A stretch of 64,000 nt of DNA from Pelagomonas calceolata (taxonomy: Eukaryota; Sar; Pelagophyceae; Pelagomonadales; Pelagomonadaceae): positions 1,640,501 through 1,704,500 of the forward strand of contig CAKKNE010000002.1 of NCBI GenBank assembly GCA_918797485.1, given 5' to 3'. Below, piece after piece: positions 1 through 9,507 of the stretch; position 1 is the stretch's first letter; each line of letters begins with the position of its first letter. The position numbers were made by a program, and so were the translations under genes. The notes below the pieces were generated by a model that worked only from the letters and a program-made list of their open reading frames with translations, had not been told where the DNA came from and did not search any database.

Positions 1-124
1 CGTCATAAGACGGTAACGGTAGGCAGCGGCGGACGGCGCCGACTTTGGCGTAGTGGTCCTTCATTAATTGAGTGGCTTCGGCTGGCGTGAGGAGGGGGCG
101 GACCTCTTCCGTGAAGGTGGCCAT
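1..124 (-). CDS. Hydroxylysine kinase-like (aminoglycoside phosphotransferase fold), 5' end only
   Basis: The first 41 codons run leftward from an ATG at 124 and leave the window. The peptide opens MATFTEEVRPLLTPAEATQL and ends in LPLPSYD. The LPSYDDQN-type sequence just after the first helices is typical of hydroxylysine kinase / AGPHD1 proteins, which phosphorylate 5-hydroxy-L-lysine. The fragment is too short for the length track. The kinase core and catalytic residues lie outside the window, so the family call rests on this short N-terminus. No introner is seen in it. Confidence 0.55.
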   Translation of the reverse strand, partial: MATFTEEVRPLLTPAEATQLMKDHYAKVGAVRRCLPLPSYD

Positions 125-461
125 GGCGCTCGCGTTTGTTGGCAGCTTAAATCTCTGAGAGCGCTCTCGGAGGCTGTGCGGCACGAGGACGCCTGAGCTC
201 TCTCGCAGCCAGAGAATGGTAAGTCAGCTTGCAAATGCAGGCGCACGCAAGTCTGCGGTGCCGTAGAGCGGCAGCTATAGCGACAACAAAGCTGCTCCCG
301 GCCCCGGCTTAAAGTACGGGTTCCACCACCTCGTACACGCGTCCACGTGGTCCCTGGTGGCGCAGAGTCGCCGAACGGCATCCCAGACGCGAGAAGGACG
401 GGTCCTTCTGTGCTAGTGTCTTTACAGGGACGCTAGCTAATTTTGCATGATACCGGCAACC
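125..461. other. Divergent intergenic region
   Basis: No supported gene. It separates the leftward kinase-like gene from the rightward FCP gene. It holds the palindrome GAGAGCGCTCTC near 156-167 and a copy of the bipartite CTAG promoter motif at 412-437. Confidence 0.6.
412..437 (+). promoter_or_regulatory. Bipartite CTAG promoter motif
   Basis: GCTAGTGTCTTTAC, a short spacer, then CGCTAGC. It ends about 25 bases before the proposed first FCP exon (ATG 462). It is one of at least fourteen copies in this window. Confidence 0.6.
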
Positions 462-1511
462 ATGGCGTATAACGCAGCGTGGACGACTCAGAATCACCCC
501 AGAGCTCGGGGACCTTATTATTGATGCTCGCCGCCCGTCCTGGCTTTCAAACAGCTCGCGAAATGGCCGTCTTGGTGCCGAGTTAGCCGTGGCAGCTGCT
601 CTGGGCTTTTGGAGGCCCAGCGCGAGCCGCGCGGCGAACGCGCAGCCGAGGACGTTCGCGACACTACCCGCCGCGCCGCCGGACCCGGCAAGAGCACCAA
701 ATTCGCACGACGAGAGCCGCCTACTGGACCGCCGTTCTCCGATGTCGACTTCGCCGGATGAGCCAACACCGCACAACGAGAGAGCCAGCTCGCCCAAACG
801 AGCTGAACCGACGCGCAATTCGCCCGAAAGAGCCCAGAACGACGAGAGCCCAGAACGAGCCACATATCACACAGGCGCTCCGTTGTGGCGCTGCTGGCGC
901 TCGCGCCGGCGAGCGGCTACGTCGCGCGCGCGCCGCTGTCCGCCCGGCCGCGGAGGACGGCGCGCGTCGCGCCGTCGATGGCGCTCATCACGGGCTCGCC
1001 CTTCGGCTACTTCGACCCCTTGCAGCTGTCCAAGGGCAAGACGGAGGCCGAGATGAACCAGCTCCGGGAATACGAGCTCAAGCACGGCCGCGTAGCCATG
1101 GCCGCGGTCTTTGGGCTCATCGTCGAGCCGTACATCCACCCTTTGGCGAAGTCGTGCCACCTCGCGCACCCGACGGACCCCATTCTCAGCGGAGTGGAAC
1201 TGAACTTCGCGGGCAAGGCGCAAATTCTCGGCTTCTGCGGCGGCGTCGAGGCCCTCAACTACTTCATCAAGAAGGGCGACAAGTACAAGCCGGGCGACTT
1301 GTTGGGCGCGGCCTACTACGTCGCCGACGAGGAGGACGAGTTGTGGGTCAGTTACCAGGAGAAGGAGCTGAACAACGGCAGATTAGCGATGGTCGCGTTC
1401 GCCGGGTTCATCACGCAGTACGGCCTCTACGGCAACGTCGACGACATGCTCTTCAAGCCCATGATCAAGCCGGCGTCCGAGCTGACGTGCTACGGCTGGC
1501 TCTGCGTGTAG
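462..1511 (+). CDS. Fucoxanthin chlorophyll a/c-binding light-harvesting protein
   Basis: Membrane antenna protein of the LHC superfamily that binds chlorophyll a/c and fucoxanthin in the thylakoid. The mature part has FGYFDPLQL, the first chlorophyll-binding helix ([15 protein letters not shown]), a middle helix (QILGFCGGVEALNYF) and the third helix (EKELNNGRLAMVAFAG). The first in-frame ATG of the main exon comes too late. I propose a tiny first exon 462-466 (ATGGC), a 408-nt intron 467-874 ending ATCACACAG, and exon 875-1511. This gives a hydrophobic start, MARSVVALLALAPASGYVARAP, which fits a plastid bipartite presequence. The total is 213 aa, normal for the family. The first exon is an inference; the main exon is secure. 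Confidence 0.85.
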
Positions 1512-1729
1512 ATTGTTTCTGAAGGGGAGTTAAGAAACATTCATTATCCTCATGCGGCGACGGCGTGCCCCCGTCGCCGCTCGCGACGCTCACTCCGACA
1601 AAACTACCTACGACGGCTGTGTGTGTAGAGTGCGGCTCACGGGGGGTCTAGTCCCTAGTCCATAGCATAAGCACAGCAGCAGAGTGGTAAGAGTGGCAGC
1701 CCTGGGCCGGGGGGGCGGCGGGGCGCGAA

Positions 1730-4700
1730 CTAACTACTCAACCTTAGCTCCCTCACGAGCTCCGCGAGCTTCGCCATCGCGGCGCGCTTCCGATGGCCCG
1801 CAAAACCGTTGGAGGTCGCGTCCGAGACGAGGGATAAGAGAGACGCCGTGTCCTTCGGCGTCAGCTCGACCGCCTCGTCAGTCGCCGCCGCGAGCGCCGC
1901 CAATTTCTCCTTCAGAGTACTCTGATCAGTACCGTCCCCGACCATGCGCGCCATCGACACCAAGCGCGCCCCGTTCAGCGTCAGCGCGCGACTTAGCCGC
2001 TGCCAGCAGCCCCACGTCCGGAAGTGCTTGTAGAACAAGGACAGGGCCGGCTCCTGCTCGAGCAAGTGACAAAAGTCCATCGCATCCAGCGCGTGCATCT
2101 GCGTCACCGCCGTCGCGTGGCAGGAATAATGCCTCAAAATCTTCTCACGCGCGCCGCACGCCTGTGTGCTCAAAATCAAAAAAGAAACGACCCCCGGCAT
2201 CGTGCGATGGCCACGAGTCTCATGGACACGACGGGACGCCGTATACATACCAGCATCGCGATGTCATCGCCGATGAACTCGTCGTCCTGCTTCACACTTA
2301 TCCCGAAAGTTTTTCTCGCGTCGTAGTTCAAACAACACACTTTCCCGTGCTCGATGACGTACATGACGTCGTTCAGACTCAGGTCCTTGTGGACGATGAC
2401 GTCGAAGGTCATGAACAGTCGCGTCGTGAATAAGGAAGCGACCTTCGAGAGAAATAGATCCCGCTGGAAGTGCAAGCGTTGTATTTCACCTCGTCTAAGA
2501 TGTAACAAGTCCGGAGGTAGAGGTGGGGGCTCGATGTGCGTATGCCTGACGTTCTTTTGGACCTCGCCTGCGCGGAGCATCGCGGTCTATGGACACGAGT
2601 CGCGTCGATGGCGTGAAGGGACGCCGCGAGCGCACCGTCGTCGAACTGCACATCATATCGCAACAGTGAAGGAGATCTAAGTACGAGAGCAGGTCTACCC
2701 ACACTCATTTCTTCATCGTCGCCCCGCTCCCACTCGCGGTCATGGACCAAGACGCGCTGGCCCTTGGGGTAGCCCCCCGTCCGCTGCACCGTGTGAGCAT
2801 AAAAAGGGATCTTCTCGACGACGTGGCCCATCTTCTTGCGAGCCACTACCGATATAAGTGTAGGTGATAGTTTCGTGAGCATCTCCTTGTTGAAGTGGTC
2901 CCGGAAACAAGGTTCCGACAGCATGATGTACTCCCGCAGCTTGAGTCGTAGGTCGTTGTCGAAGCCGCTCCGATGCATGTAGTCGTTCAAATTATCTAAA
3001 GTTTGTTTAAATTCATTCGCCACGGGGTCCAAATTACTCATGATGTTCGACAGGTCGCCGATGAGGAACGCCATCACGATGATGCCCCCGAGCATCACCT
3101 GCGTGGCGGTTTCGCGTGTTGCCGCGGTTTTCTGGCGAGATGACGCCATCGACGCGACTCGTCTCCGTCTCACAATGAAGTGGGTGCTTTGGTTTTCGAT
3201 TTTGGGCCGATTCGGGCGAAGGCGACGGGACGCCGCGACGCGACCAGCAGACCTAGCACGCCCTCGCCGTGCGTTCTTGTACTAGCCTCACCGTTAATAG
3301 CGACGAGCGCCCAGACCGCCGCCTCCACGTACTGCGCCCAGATGCCGTCCCGGTAGTTACTCGTCGAAGTTAATATGGTCTGGGGGCAATCATCCCATGA
3401 GCACTCTGCTAGTGTATACTCCGTCACCAATTTCAAAGCGCAGGCCGTCCAGTGGACGATGACGATGAGCACGACGCAGTATTTGATCACGGTCTGTAAT
3501 TTGGTGGACATGTCGACGTGCTTGGCGATGTTGTTGACGAGCTCCTGCGACCGGAGGACCTGCGTGGCGCTTCGTCGATTTCGGAGGCGCGCTCGCGAGA
3601 CACTCACCTTGGCGAGCTTCATCAGCCGGAAGACTCGCAGTAGTCTTATCGCAGAAGCTTGTTTGGATTTGATCATGTACTCGACGGGCAGCATCGACAC
3701 AACGTCCAACGCCATCCAGCCGCGCGCGTAGTGGAGTGCTATCTGGTCGAAGCGCAACAGCCACTTGTTGAGCTGTGGATCGTAGACGGCCGTTAAGAAA
3801 TTGAAGATAATATCGACAATGAATAACAAATTAACAGTCCAATTTGTTATAAACAATCCGGTATATTTATTGGGAAACGGCGTGTAGTTCTTGCTCCAGC
3901 CCACCGCAGACACAAAGGCCAGCTCGAAGGGCGTCACGATCATCACGAAGCCTGCGTGGAAGTGACGCTATCTCGGCACCGCGGTCCTCGGAGAGGCCCA
4001 AACCCGGACACGACGTTCCTCAGACCACGAGAGACCACGAATTGAAGGGCGCTTGAACTTTGCTTGCCACACGGGACCACACAGATCATGAGCATCATCA
4101 AAATGTCCCATTTCAATCGCCATTTTTGTAGAGGGTCCATGACCAGCCAGTGGGCCCGATGCCTCGGGAACTTGTTCGACCGCATGTCATCGAGCAGCTC
4201 CTTCTCGATGTCGTCGTCCTGCTTCTCGAAGAGGCCTATGAGGTCCGTGAAGGTCGTTCGTGAGCGGGCGCGTTTCATTTTCCGCAGCCGTTGGCGTTTT
4301 TCTTTCGCGAGGGTCGAAGAGGTGGAGTCCGACGACGACGTGCGCTTGATCTTTGCCGGTGTCTTGTGCCACGAACTTCGCGTCGGTGCGGCTTGTTGCG
4401 CCGTCATCGTCAATAATTGGCCGCCCGTCGGCGTTTGGTCAACTGGCTTCTTTTTGAGGAGCTTGGCCGGGTTGAGGAGGGAGACGGCGTGCTTGGCCTT
4501 GCGCCAGCGGCGCTTCGCTGCGGGTGTGGGAGGCGCCTGGACGTCGTCGGGGCTCCCCTCGACCTCGGGCGCGTCGTCGCTCGGCGTCGCGACCGGCGAA
4601 GGCGCATCGTTCAGGGCCGCGTCGGTCTGCCTTCGCAACGACACGACGTGCTTGACGTCGCCGTCCTTCGTTTCGCTGGGACTGCCCTTGTCTTCGAAGG

Positions 4701-4737
4701 ACTCGCCGCGCGGCCGGTCGCCCGGCGCCGCACTCAT
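1730..4737 (-). CDS. Voltage-sensor cation channel of the CNG/HCN/EAG type
   Basis: Six exons (4737-4083, 3951-3608, 3559-3245, 3098-2705, 2567-2251, 2161-1730) join in frame to 818 aa. A basic/acidic N-tail precedes S1 (WDILMMLMIC), S2 (TNWTVNLLFIVDIIFNFLTA), S4-like IRLLRVFRLMKLAK, S5 (VIKYCVVLIVIVHWTACAL), a pore (YVEAAVWALVAINGEA) and S6 (LLVMLGGIIVMAFLIGDLSN). A C-linker and a cyclic-nucleotide-binding-like region follow (FMTFDVIVHKDLSLNDVMYV ... EFIGDDIAML). The pore has no GYG. NGEA aligns with the GE of animal CNG channels, which suggests a non-selective cation pore. Introns are 131, 48, 146, 137 and 89 nt. A CTAG promoter motif lies about 170 nt upstream of the ATG. Confidence 0.85.
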
Positions 4738-5162
4738 CAGTGGTGCTGTCTGGGTTCGAAAAATGGGCAGCCGCAGCCCAATGGCGCTACCACTGGTGCG
4801 ACCAGCGCGACCAGCACCGAGGCAGCCGCAGCCGTTCGATGCCTTCGCGCTCCGGCCTCGCGTGAAATATGACAGCACAAATCGCGAGTGCTTCCCGGCT
4901 CGGGCTAGTGTCTCACGGACGCTAGAGCTCGCCGTGCCTATCGCCAACGGAGGTCCCCGAGGGCCTCCCGGCGAGGAACCGGGACAGGTATGTCGCCGAG
5001 ACGCCCAGAAAATGACGAAAGGGGCCGTCGCGGCGGACGTCGACGCGCGGTGTGTCTCCTCCCCAGCAGGCGCTCCGCCCACTAGTCCTAGCACCGAACC
5101 AATACACGGACGTCGTCGGTGCCACGAGAAGAGTCCCCCAAGTTACGCGGGAGCACAGACGC
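4738..5162. other. Intergenic region upstream of the channel gene
   Basis: No supported gene. It holds the channel's putative promoter with a CTAG motif at 4904-4925, and the 3' flank of the CEP164-like gene. Confidence 0.6.
4904..4925 (-). promoter_or_regulatory. Bipartite CTAG promoter motif
   Basis: GCTAGTGTCTCACG then GACGCTAG, about 170 nt upstream of the leftward channel ATG. Written on the plus strand it reads in the motif's usual sense, so its orientation relative to the gene is not fixed. Confidence 0.6.
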
Positions 5163-8100
5163 CTAGCCCCGCAGCCGCGCCTCGACGGCGGCGTCGAGCG
5201 CGGCGTCGCCCGGCACTCCCACGACCTCGGGCTCCGGCTTGCCGTAGCAGTGGGCCGTCAGCTCGTTCCGCAGCCCGTCCAGCCACTTCACGTGGGAGTG
5301 CATGCGGCCCTGCGCGTGCTCACGATTCACCGCCCACTCCCGCAGCGGCGTCGCCATCGTCGGTTGTGGTACTACGGGAGGCGGTGGTGGTGCCCAATGA
5401 GTACCAGAAGGTGCCTGGGCCTGGGCCTGTTGATAATAATCGTCCGTCGGGCGCGGCGGCGGAGGCGGCGGCGGCGGCATGCAGTAGTAGAAGGCTTGCG
5501 GCGGCCGGTACGGGTCGTACATGCCGTAGTGCACCTCCGGCGCGCGTCGATAACGGCGTCTCCTCCGGTGGGGCGTCTCGCTCACCGAGGAACAGAATGT
5601 TTCGTCGTCGAGCAGGTCGAGCTCCGCCAGCGGCGACGCGCCGGCCTCGACGCGCCGCACCTTCTCGTTCCTATCCTCGATCCAGCTCTGCGCCTTGCGC
5701 AGTTGCCTCACCAGCTTGTTCAGGTCCGACGCCTCGCGATCGAGGTGCTGGCGCTCCCGCGTCGACCCGCGCGACTCCTTGAGGGCCGCCCGGGAGCGCC
5801 ACGCGTTCCGCTTCTCCTCGAGCTGTCGTTGGCGCTCCTTGAGCCAGGCGCGCTGCTTCTGTACCAATTCTTTGGCCTCCCTGAGCGCGCTCCGCTCGTC
5901 GTCGACGCGAGATCGGGGAGACTCCTGCTGTTGCCGTAACTTGGCCTCCGCATGTCGTAACGCGTCGACGGCGGCGTCGCGCTCCCGTCTCGCGGACCGC
6001 GCGGCGCGGTCGTCGTTACCGGGTGTCGTGGGCGCCTGAGTCCGCGCCCGGGCCAGCTCCGTCTCCAGGTGCAGCGCCCGCTTCGTGGCGGCGTCTCGCT
6101 CACTCTCGGCCTTCTCGGCTCTGAGTCGAAGCGACTCGACGAGCACGGCGTCGCCGCCGCCACCGTCAACCGACGCCCGCAAGGACGCGAGGTCGCGCTC
6201 CGCGGACACGCGCTTCGCCGCTTCGCCGTCGGCCCGCTGCGAGAGCTTGTCGAGCTTCTCCTGCTTCCACGTCTGCTCCTTTTCCAGTTCCGTGGCCCGG
6301 TCCTCGGCATCACTCAATTTGCGCGCCATGTCTCGCGCGTCGGCCTTGAGCTTGCGCACGGCCTCCTCGGACGCCGCCAGGCGCTCCTCGGCGTCGTGGC
6401 ACTGCTGTTGCATTTCGTTCTTCGACCGGTTGGCTTCATCAGTATTGCGCTTGGCGCGTTGCGCGTCGGCCTCGGCGGCCTGCGCTCTATTCAGCAACGC
6501 GCTGTCCTGGGCGCCCGACCGGTCGTCGAGCTGCCGCCGCAGGTCGTCGATCGTCGCCCGCGCGTCGTTCTCGGCGCGCTTCGAGCCCTCGGCCCGCTCC
6601 TCCAACGCTCTCAATCGCGCGTCACTTCTCGATTTGGCGTCCTCGAGGGCCTTGCGCTCATCCCTACGGTCCCTTTCTAGCAATTCAAGGCGCGCCTCGG
6701 CCTCGCGCGCGCGGCGGTCCGCCGTGTCGTCCGCTCTAGCTTTGCTCAGTTCCGAGCGCGTCTCCGTCACCTCGCTTCGAGCCTGGCTCGCGCGGGCCTC
6801 GGCTTCAGAAAGCGCCCTCTGCGACGCGTCGCGCGCCGACCGCGCCACGGATAACTCCTCCTGCAGCGTCTTGACCAAGGCCGTCTGCGCGGCCAGCGCC
6901 GTTTCCTTGGCGCCGCACAACTCCTTGGCCTTGTCGGCGTCCCGCTGCAGCGCGTCCCTCTCGGCCTTGAGTTCCTGCGACGCCGTCTCGGCGGCCTCGC
7001 GGCGCCGCGTCTGCTCGGCCGCGTGCTGGGCGATCTCCGCGGCGTCCTTTTTCACAGTCTCCAACTCCCGTTCCAGCGCCGCGGCCCGGGGCAGCGACTC
7101 CCTTAACTTATCAGTTTCGTCGTCGCCGCTCGGCTCGACCTTTTGAACGGCATCTAAAGCCGCCTGGAGGCTCTCGCTCTTGCGCCTCTCCGCCTTGAGT
7201 TCGAGGTTGCGCTCGTCCAGGCACGTCTCGACGGCCTTCGACGCCGCGAAGTCGCGCGCCAGGTCCGCCTCGAGCTTCTTCACGAGCTCGTCCGCCTTCG
7301 CGCAGCGCTCCTCGCAGGTCCGCTCGGCCTCGGCCGCGCGGGCCTCTGCTGCCTTACAACGGGCCTCGGCCGCCTCCTCCGCCTGCGCCGGGGTTGTTGT
7401 TGGCTCTCCGTCGCACGCCATCGCCGCGCCCCCAGTGAAAAAAGACGCCGCCGCACGTACCGCCTTGAGGCGCTCGTGCGCGTCTCCAGTATCCGACGAC
7501 GTGCGGAGCCGGTCGACCTCCCTCTTGAGCTCGTCTCTCTCCAGTTCCAGGGACTTCACGAGGGACGTCTGCACCGGCGATGCCGCCGTCGGTTTTGGTG
7601 AAGGCACGGCGAAGTCCTTCGAGTCGGCGACGGCCGCGAGCGCCCTATTTCGGGAGCGCGGCCGGTCGCCGTTGCTCGAACCGTTCTGCGACGGCGGCCT
7701 CTCATTATTCAATAAACCTTCGATCTTCGTCTCCGTTTGTTGGATCGTCGCGGAGACGTCCGAGTCGCTCGCGGAGACGGCCGCGGCGAGCTTGTTGCGC
7801 GCGCGCGACGGCGGCCTATCATCGTCGCCCGTGCGCGTCGGCTCCTTCTTGACCTCGCCCAGATGGTCTCCCGTCCTCTTCGGCTCCTTCTTGGCCATTG
7901 TAGGAGACGTCGCGCCGATCGGGGCCAGCTCGCTCTTCTTGTCGGTTCCTTTCAGCGCGCCGAGCGGGGCCTTCTCGAGGGCCTTCTTCCTCTTCGCCTT
8001 CTTGGGCTTCTTATCTAGTAATTTACGGACGTCGTCCTTCTCCTTCTGCTTCGCGGTAGACGAATTTTTGAGGTCGTTGGCCTTCTTCTTGCGTTGCTCC

Positions 8101-8549
8101 TGCGTGGGCAGTGCGAAGCGTCGACGTCCACCTCGACGCCATCGACGCGGCGCTTCTCTCCGTGTCTCTCTCCACGTCCTCACGCCATCGACGCGCAGCT
8201 TCTCTCGATGATGCGAAGGAGGACGCCGCGGCGGGACCTCGTAGAGCGTGCGATAGTACTCGTCGCAGGGGTGGTCCCAGGTAGATTCTCCAGAAGAAAA
8301 ATTAAAGTAGTAGATCTCGTCCGTGTCCGTCGTCTTGCACGGTTTCCAATGTTCTGGTAGAGGCGCTTTCAGCCCTTCGCGCGCGATCCACTGCAAATCT
8401 TTGTCTTGCTGCAGGTCCATGCCGAGCCACTTCGCATATTCATCAATCTCGTCCTGGCTGGGCACGTAGTTCGGGTCGATCTCCTCCTCGAGGATGATCG
8501 AGTCGCCGGGCGGACTGGGGCCCGTGGGGGACGGGGAGACTTCCGGCAT
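5163..8549 (-). CDS. CEP164: CEP164-like centriole distal-appendage protein
   Basis: The N-terminus carries the CEP164 signature: DEIDEYAKWLGMDLQQDKD, LQWIAREGLKAPLPEHWKPC, then a WW domain (EIYYFNFSSGESTWDHPCDE). Known CEP164 proteins sit on basal-body distal appendages and recruit TTBK2 for ciliogenesis. A long Glu/Lys/Arg/Ala-rich coiled coil follows (about residues 200-950). Then come a poly-Pro stretch and a C-terminal helix (SHVKWLDGLRNELTAHCYG). The first ATG is at 8549. Two introns are inferred: 8100-8237 (138 nt) and 7383-7460 (78 nt). Both are multiples of three and free of stops, so they hide inside one long ORF; without them the protein is 1056 aa. The upstream extension to 8645 lacks an ATG. 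Confidence 0.82.
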   Translation of the reverse strand: MPEVSPSPTGPSPPGDSIILEEEIDPNYVPSQDEIDEYAKWLGMDLQQDKDLQWIAREGLKAPLPEHWKPCKTTDTDEIYYFNFSSGESTWDHPCDEYYRTLYEVPPRRPPSHHREKLRVDGVRTWRETRREAPRRWRRGGRRRFALPTQEQRKKKANDLKNSSTAKQKEKDDVRKLLDKKPKKAKRKKALEKAPLGALKGTDKKSELAPIGATSPTMAKKEPKRTGDHLGEVKKEPTRTGDDDRPPSRARNKLAAAVSASDSDVSATIQQTETKIEGLLNNERPPSQNGSSNGDRPRSRNRALAAVADSKDFAVPSPKPTAASPVQTSLVKSLELERDELKREVDRLRTSSDTGDAHERLKAVRAAASFFTGGAAMACDGEPTTTPAQAEEAAEARCKAAEARAAEAERTCEERCAKADELVKKLEADLARDFAASKAVETCLDERNLELKAERRKSESLQAALDAVQKVEPSGDDETDKLRESLPRAAALERELETVKKDAAEIAQHAAEQTRRREAAETASQELKAERDALQRDADKAKELCGAKETALAAQTALVKTLQEELSVARSARDASQRALSEAEARASQARSEVTETRSELSKARADDTADRRAREAEARLELLERDRRDERKALEDAKSRSDARLRALEERAEGSKRAENDARATIDDLRRQLDDRSGAQDSALLNRAQAAEADAQRAKRNTDEANRSKNEMQQQCHDAEERLAASEEAVRKLKADARDMARKLSDAEDRATELEKEQTWKQEKLDKLSQRADGEAAKRVSAERDLASLRASVDGGGGDAVLVESLRLRAEKAESERDAATKRALHLETELARARTQAPTTPGNDDRAARSARRERDAAVDALRHAEAKLRQQQESPRSRVDDERSALREAKELVQKQRAWLKERQRQLEEKRNAWRSRAALKESRGSTRERQHLDREASDLNKLVRQLRKAQSWIEDRNEKVRRVEAGASPLAELDLLDDETFCSSVSETPHRRRRRYRRAPEVHYGMYDPYRPPQAFYYCMPPPPPPPPRPTDDYYQQAQAQAPSGTHWAPPPPPVVPQPTMATPLREWAVNREHAQGRMHSHVKWLDGLRNELTAHCYGKPEPEVVGVPGDAALDAAVEARLRG

Positions 8550-8852
8550 CGTTGCGCGCTGCTGCCCCGGCCGCGCGGCTGCTTTGGGTGCTGGGGCCCG
8601 CGCTGCTGCGCCGCTGCGCTGCTGGCGCGCGTCTTTGGGGGCCAAACGATGGCTTTTGGCAAAGGACAGTTTGGTGCAAATCGCACTAGCGGCGCGGCGG
8701 TTAAAACTCGAGTCGTGGGGTCGGGGGAACCCTGGGGATGCTTCTGGACGGATTGTTGCGACAAATCCTGCTTACATTTCGTGCGGGTTCCTAGTGGGCA
8801 CCAGAGTTGCTTTTCAGCTCCAGCGGCCAATCCTGCCCTGTACGCCGTAATT
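8550..8852. other. Divergent promoter region CEP164-like / DUF3110
   Basis: No gene seen. The 303-base gap between two divergent starts must hold both promoters. No clear CTAG motif was found here. Confidence 0.5.
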
Positions 8853-9470
8853 ATGGATCGAAGGCGGATATCCCTCGGGTTCTGGGCTTTGGCCACCGTT
8901 CTCAGCTTTGCACCCGGCGCGCGGCGCCCCGCGTCGCCTAGACGAAGAGTTAGCGCAGCCCTGCGCGTATCCACCGGCGACGCGGCCCCCGGCGGCTCGG
9001 ACGCCATCTACGCCGGCCTCCGGGCCCGCTGCGAACAGCTCCAAGCCGCGGCGGCCCGGGAACTGACGGACCTCGCGGACCTGCGCCACGCGTGGGTCGT
9101 CCTTTTTAGGGGGGACGAGACGGGCGATGGGATCCACTCGCTGTCGAGCGAGGGCCGGGAAATAGTCTTAGCGTTTGAGGCCGGCGCGGAGGCGCAGCGC
9201 TTCGCCCTCGTCTTAAAGGCCCAGGGGTTCTACGAGCCGACGCCCCGCAAAATGGACGTCCGCGACCTCGAGGCTTTTTGTGCCTCTGATGAACGTATAT
9301 CATTATTACGCGTGCCCGAGGGCACGGCGCTGGTGCCGCCGGAAGATAGGGTGGATGACGTCGAGTTTTCGCCTCGCGGCGCGCCGTCGGCCGAGTCGAC
9401 AGAGGAGCTTGATGAAGCGTCGCGGTCCCTCGACGAGGCGCGCGCGCGCTTGGAATTGCTGTTCCAGTAG
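8853..9470 (+). CDS. Plastid DUF3110 family protein
   Basis: 205 aa. The core reads HAWVVLFRGDETGDGIHSLS, IVLAFEAGAEAQRFALVLKA, QGFYEPTPRKMDVRDLEAFC, which is the DUF3110 pattern known from cyanobacteria and plant chloroplasts (function unknown). It starts MDRRRISLGFWALATVLSFA then PGARRPASPRRR, which looks like a signal peptide plus transit peptide. A C-terminal acidic helix (TEELDEASRSLDEARARLEL) follows the domain. No intron is needed. Confidence 0.75.
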   Translation: MDRRRISLGFWALATVLSFAPGARRPASPRRRVSAALRVSTGDAAPGGSDAIYAGLRARCEQLQAAAARELTDLADLRHAWVVLFRGDETGDGIHSLSSEGREIVLAFEAGAEAQRFALVLKAQGFYEPTPRKMDVRDLEAFCASDERISLLRVPEGTALVPPEDRVDDVEFSPRGAPSAESTEELDEASRSLDEARARLELLFQ

Positions 9471-9507
9471 TCCTTTCCTAAGCTGAGTTTGTTGTAGTCA
9501 CATGATC

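Noticed and set aside
309-863. Leftward ORF of 184 codons in the FCP 5' region
   Set aside because: Overlaps the proposed FCP intron and CTAG motif, with no family features.
3245-3300. GTGAGG donor after AING in the channel pore exon
   Set aside because: It resembles a donor consensus but puts the next exon out of frame. The later GTCGCG site gives LLVMLGG in frame.
4064-5782. Long plus-strand ORF (572 codons)
   Set aside because: Antisense to the channel N-terminal exon and the CEP164-like 3' end. Ser/Arg/Pro-rich shadow with no domain, caused by high GC at third positions.
6085-8211. Plus-strand Ser/Ala-rich ORFs
   Set aside because: Mirror of the CEP164 coiled coil; composition only.
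8715-8740. GGGGGAACCCTGGGG as a fourth GC-rich module
   Set aside because: Only about ten bases match and the orientation is opposite to the three true copies.
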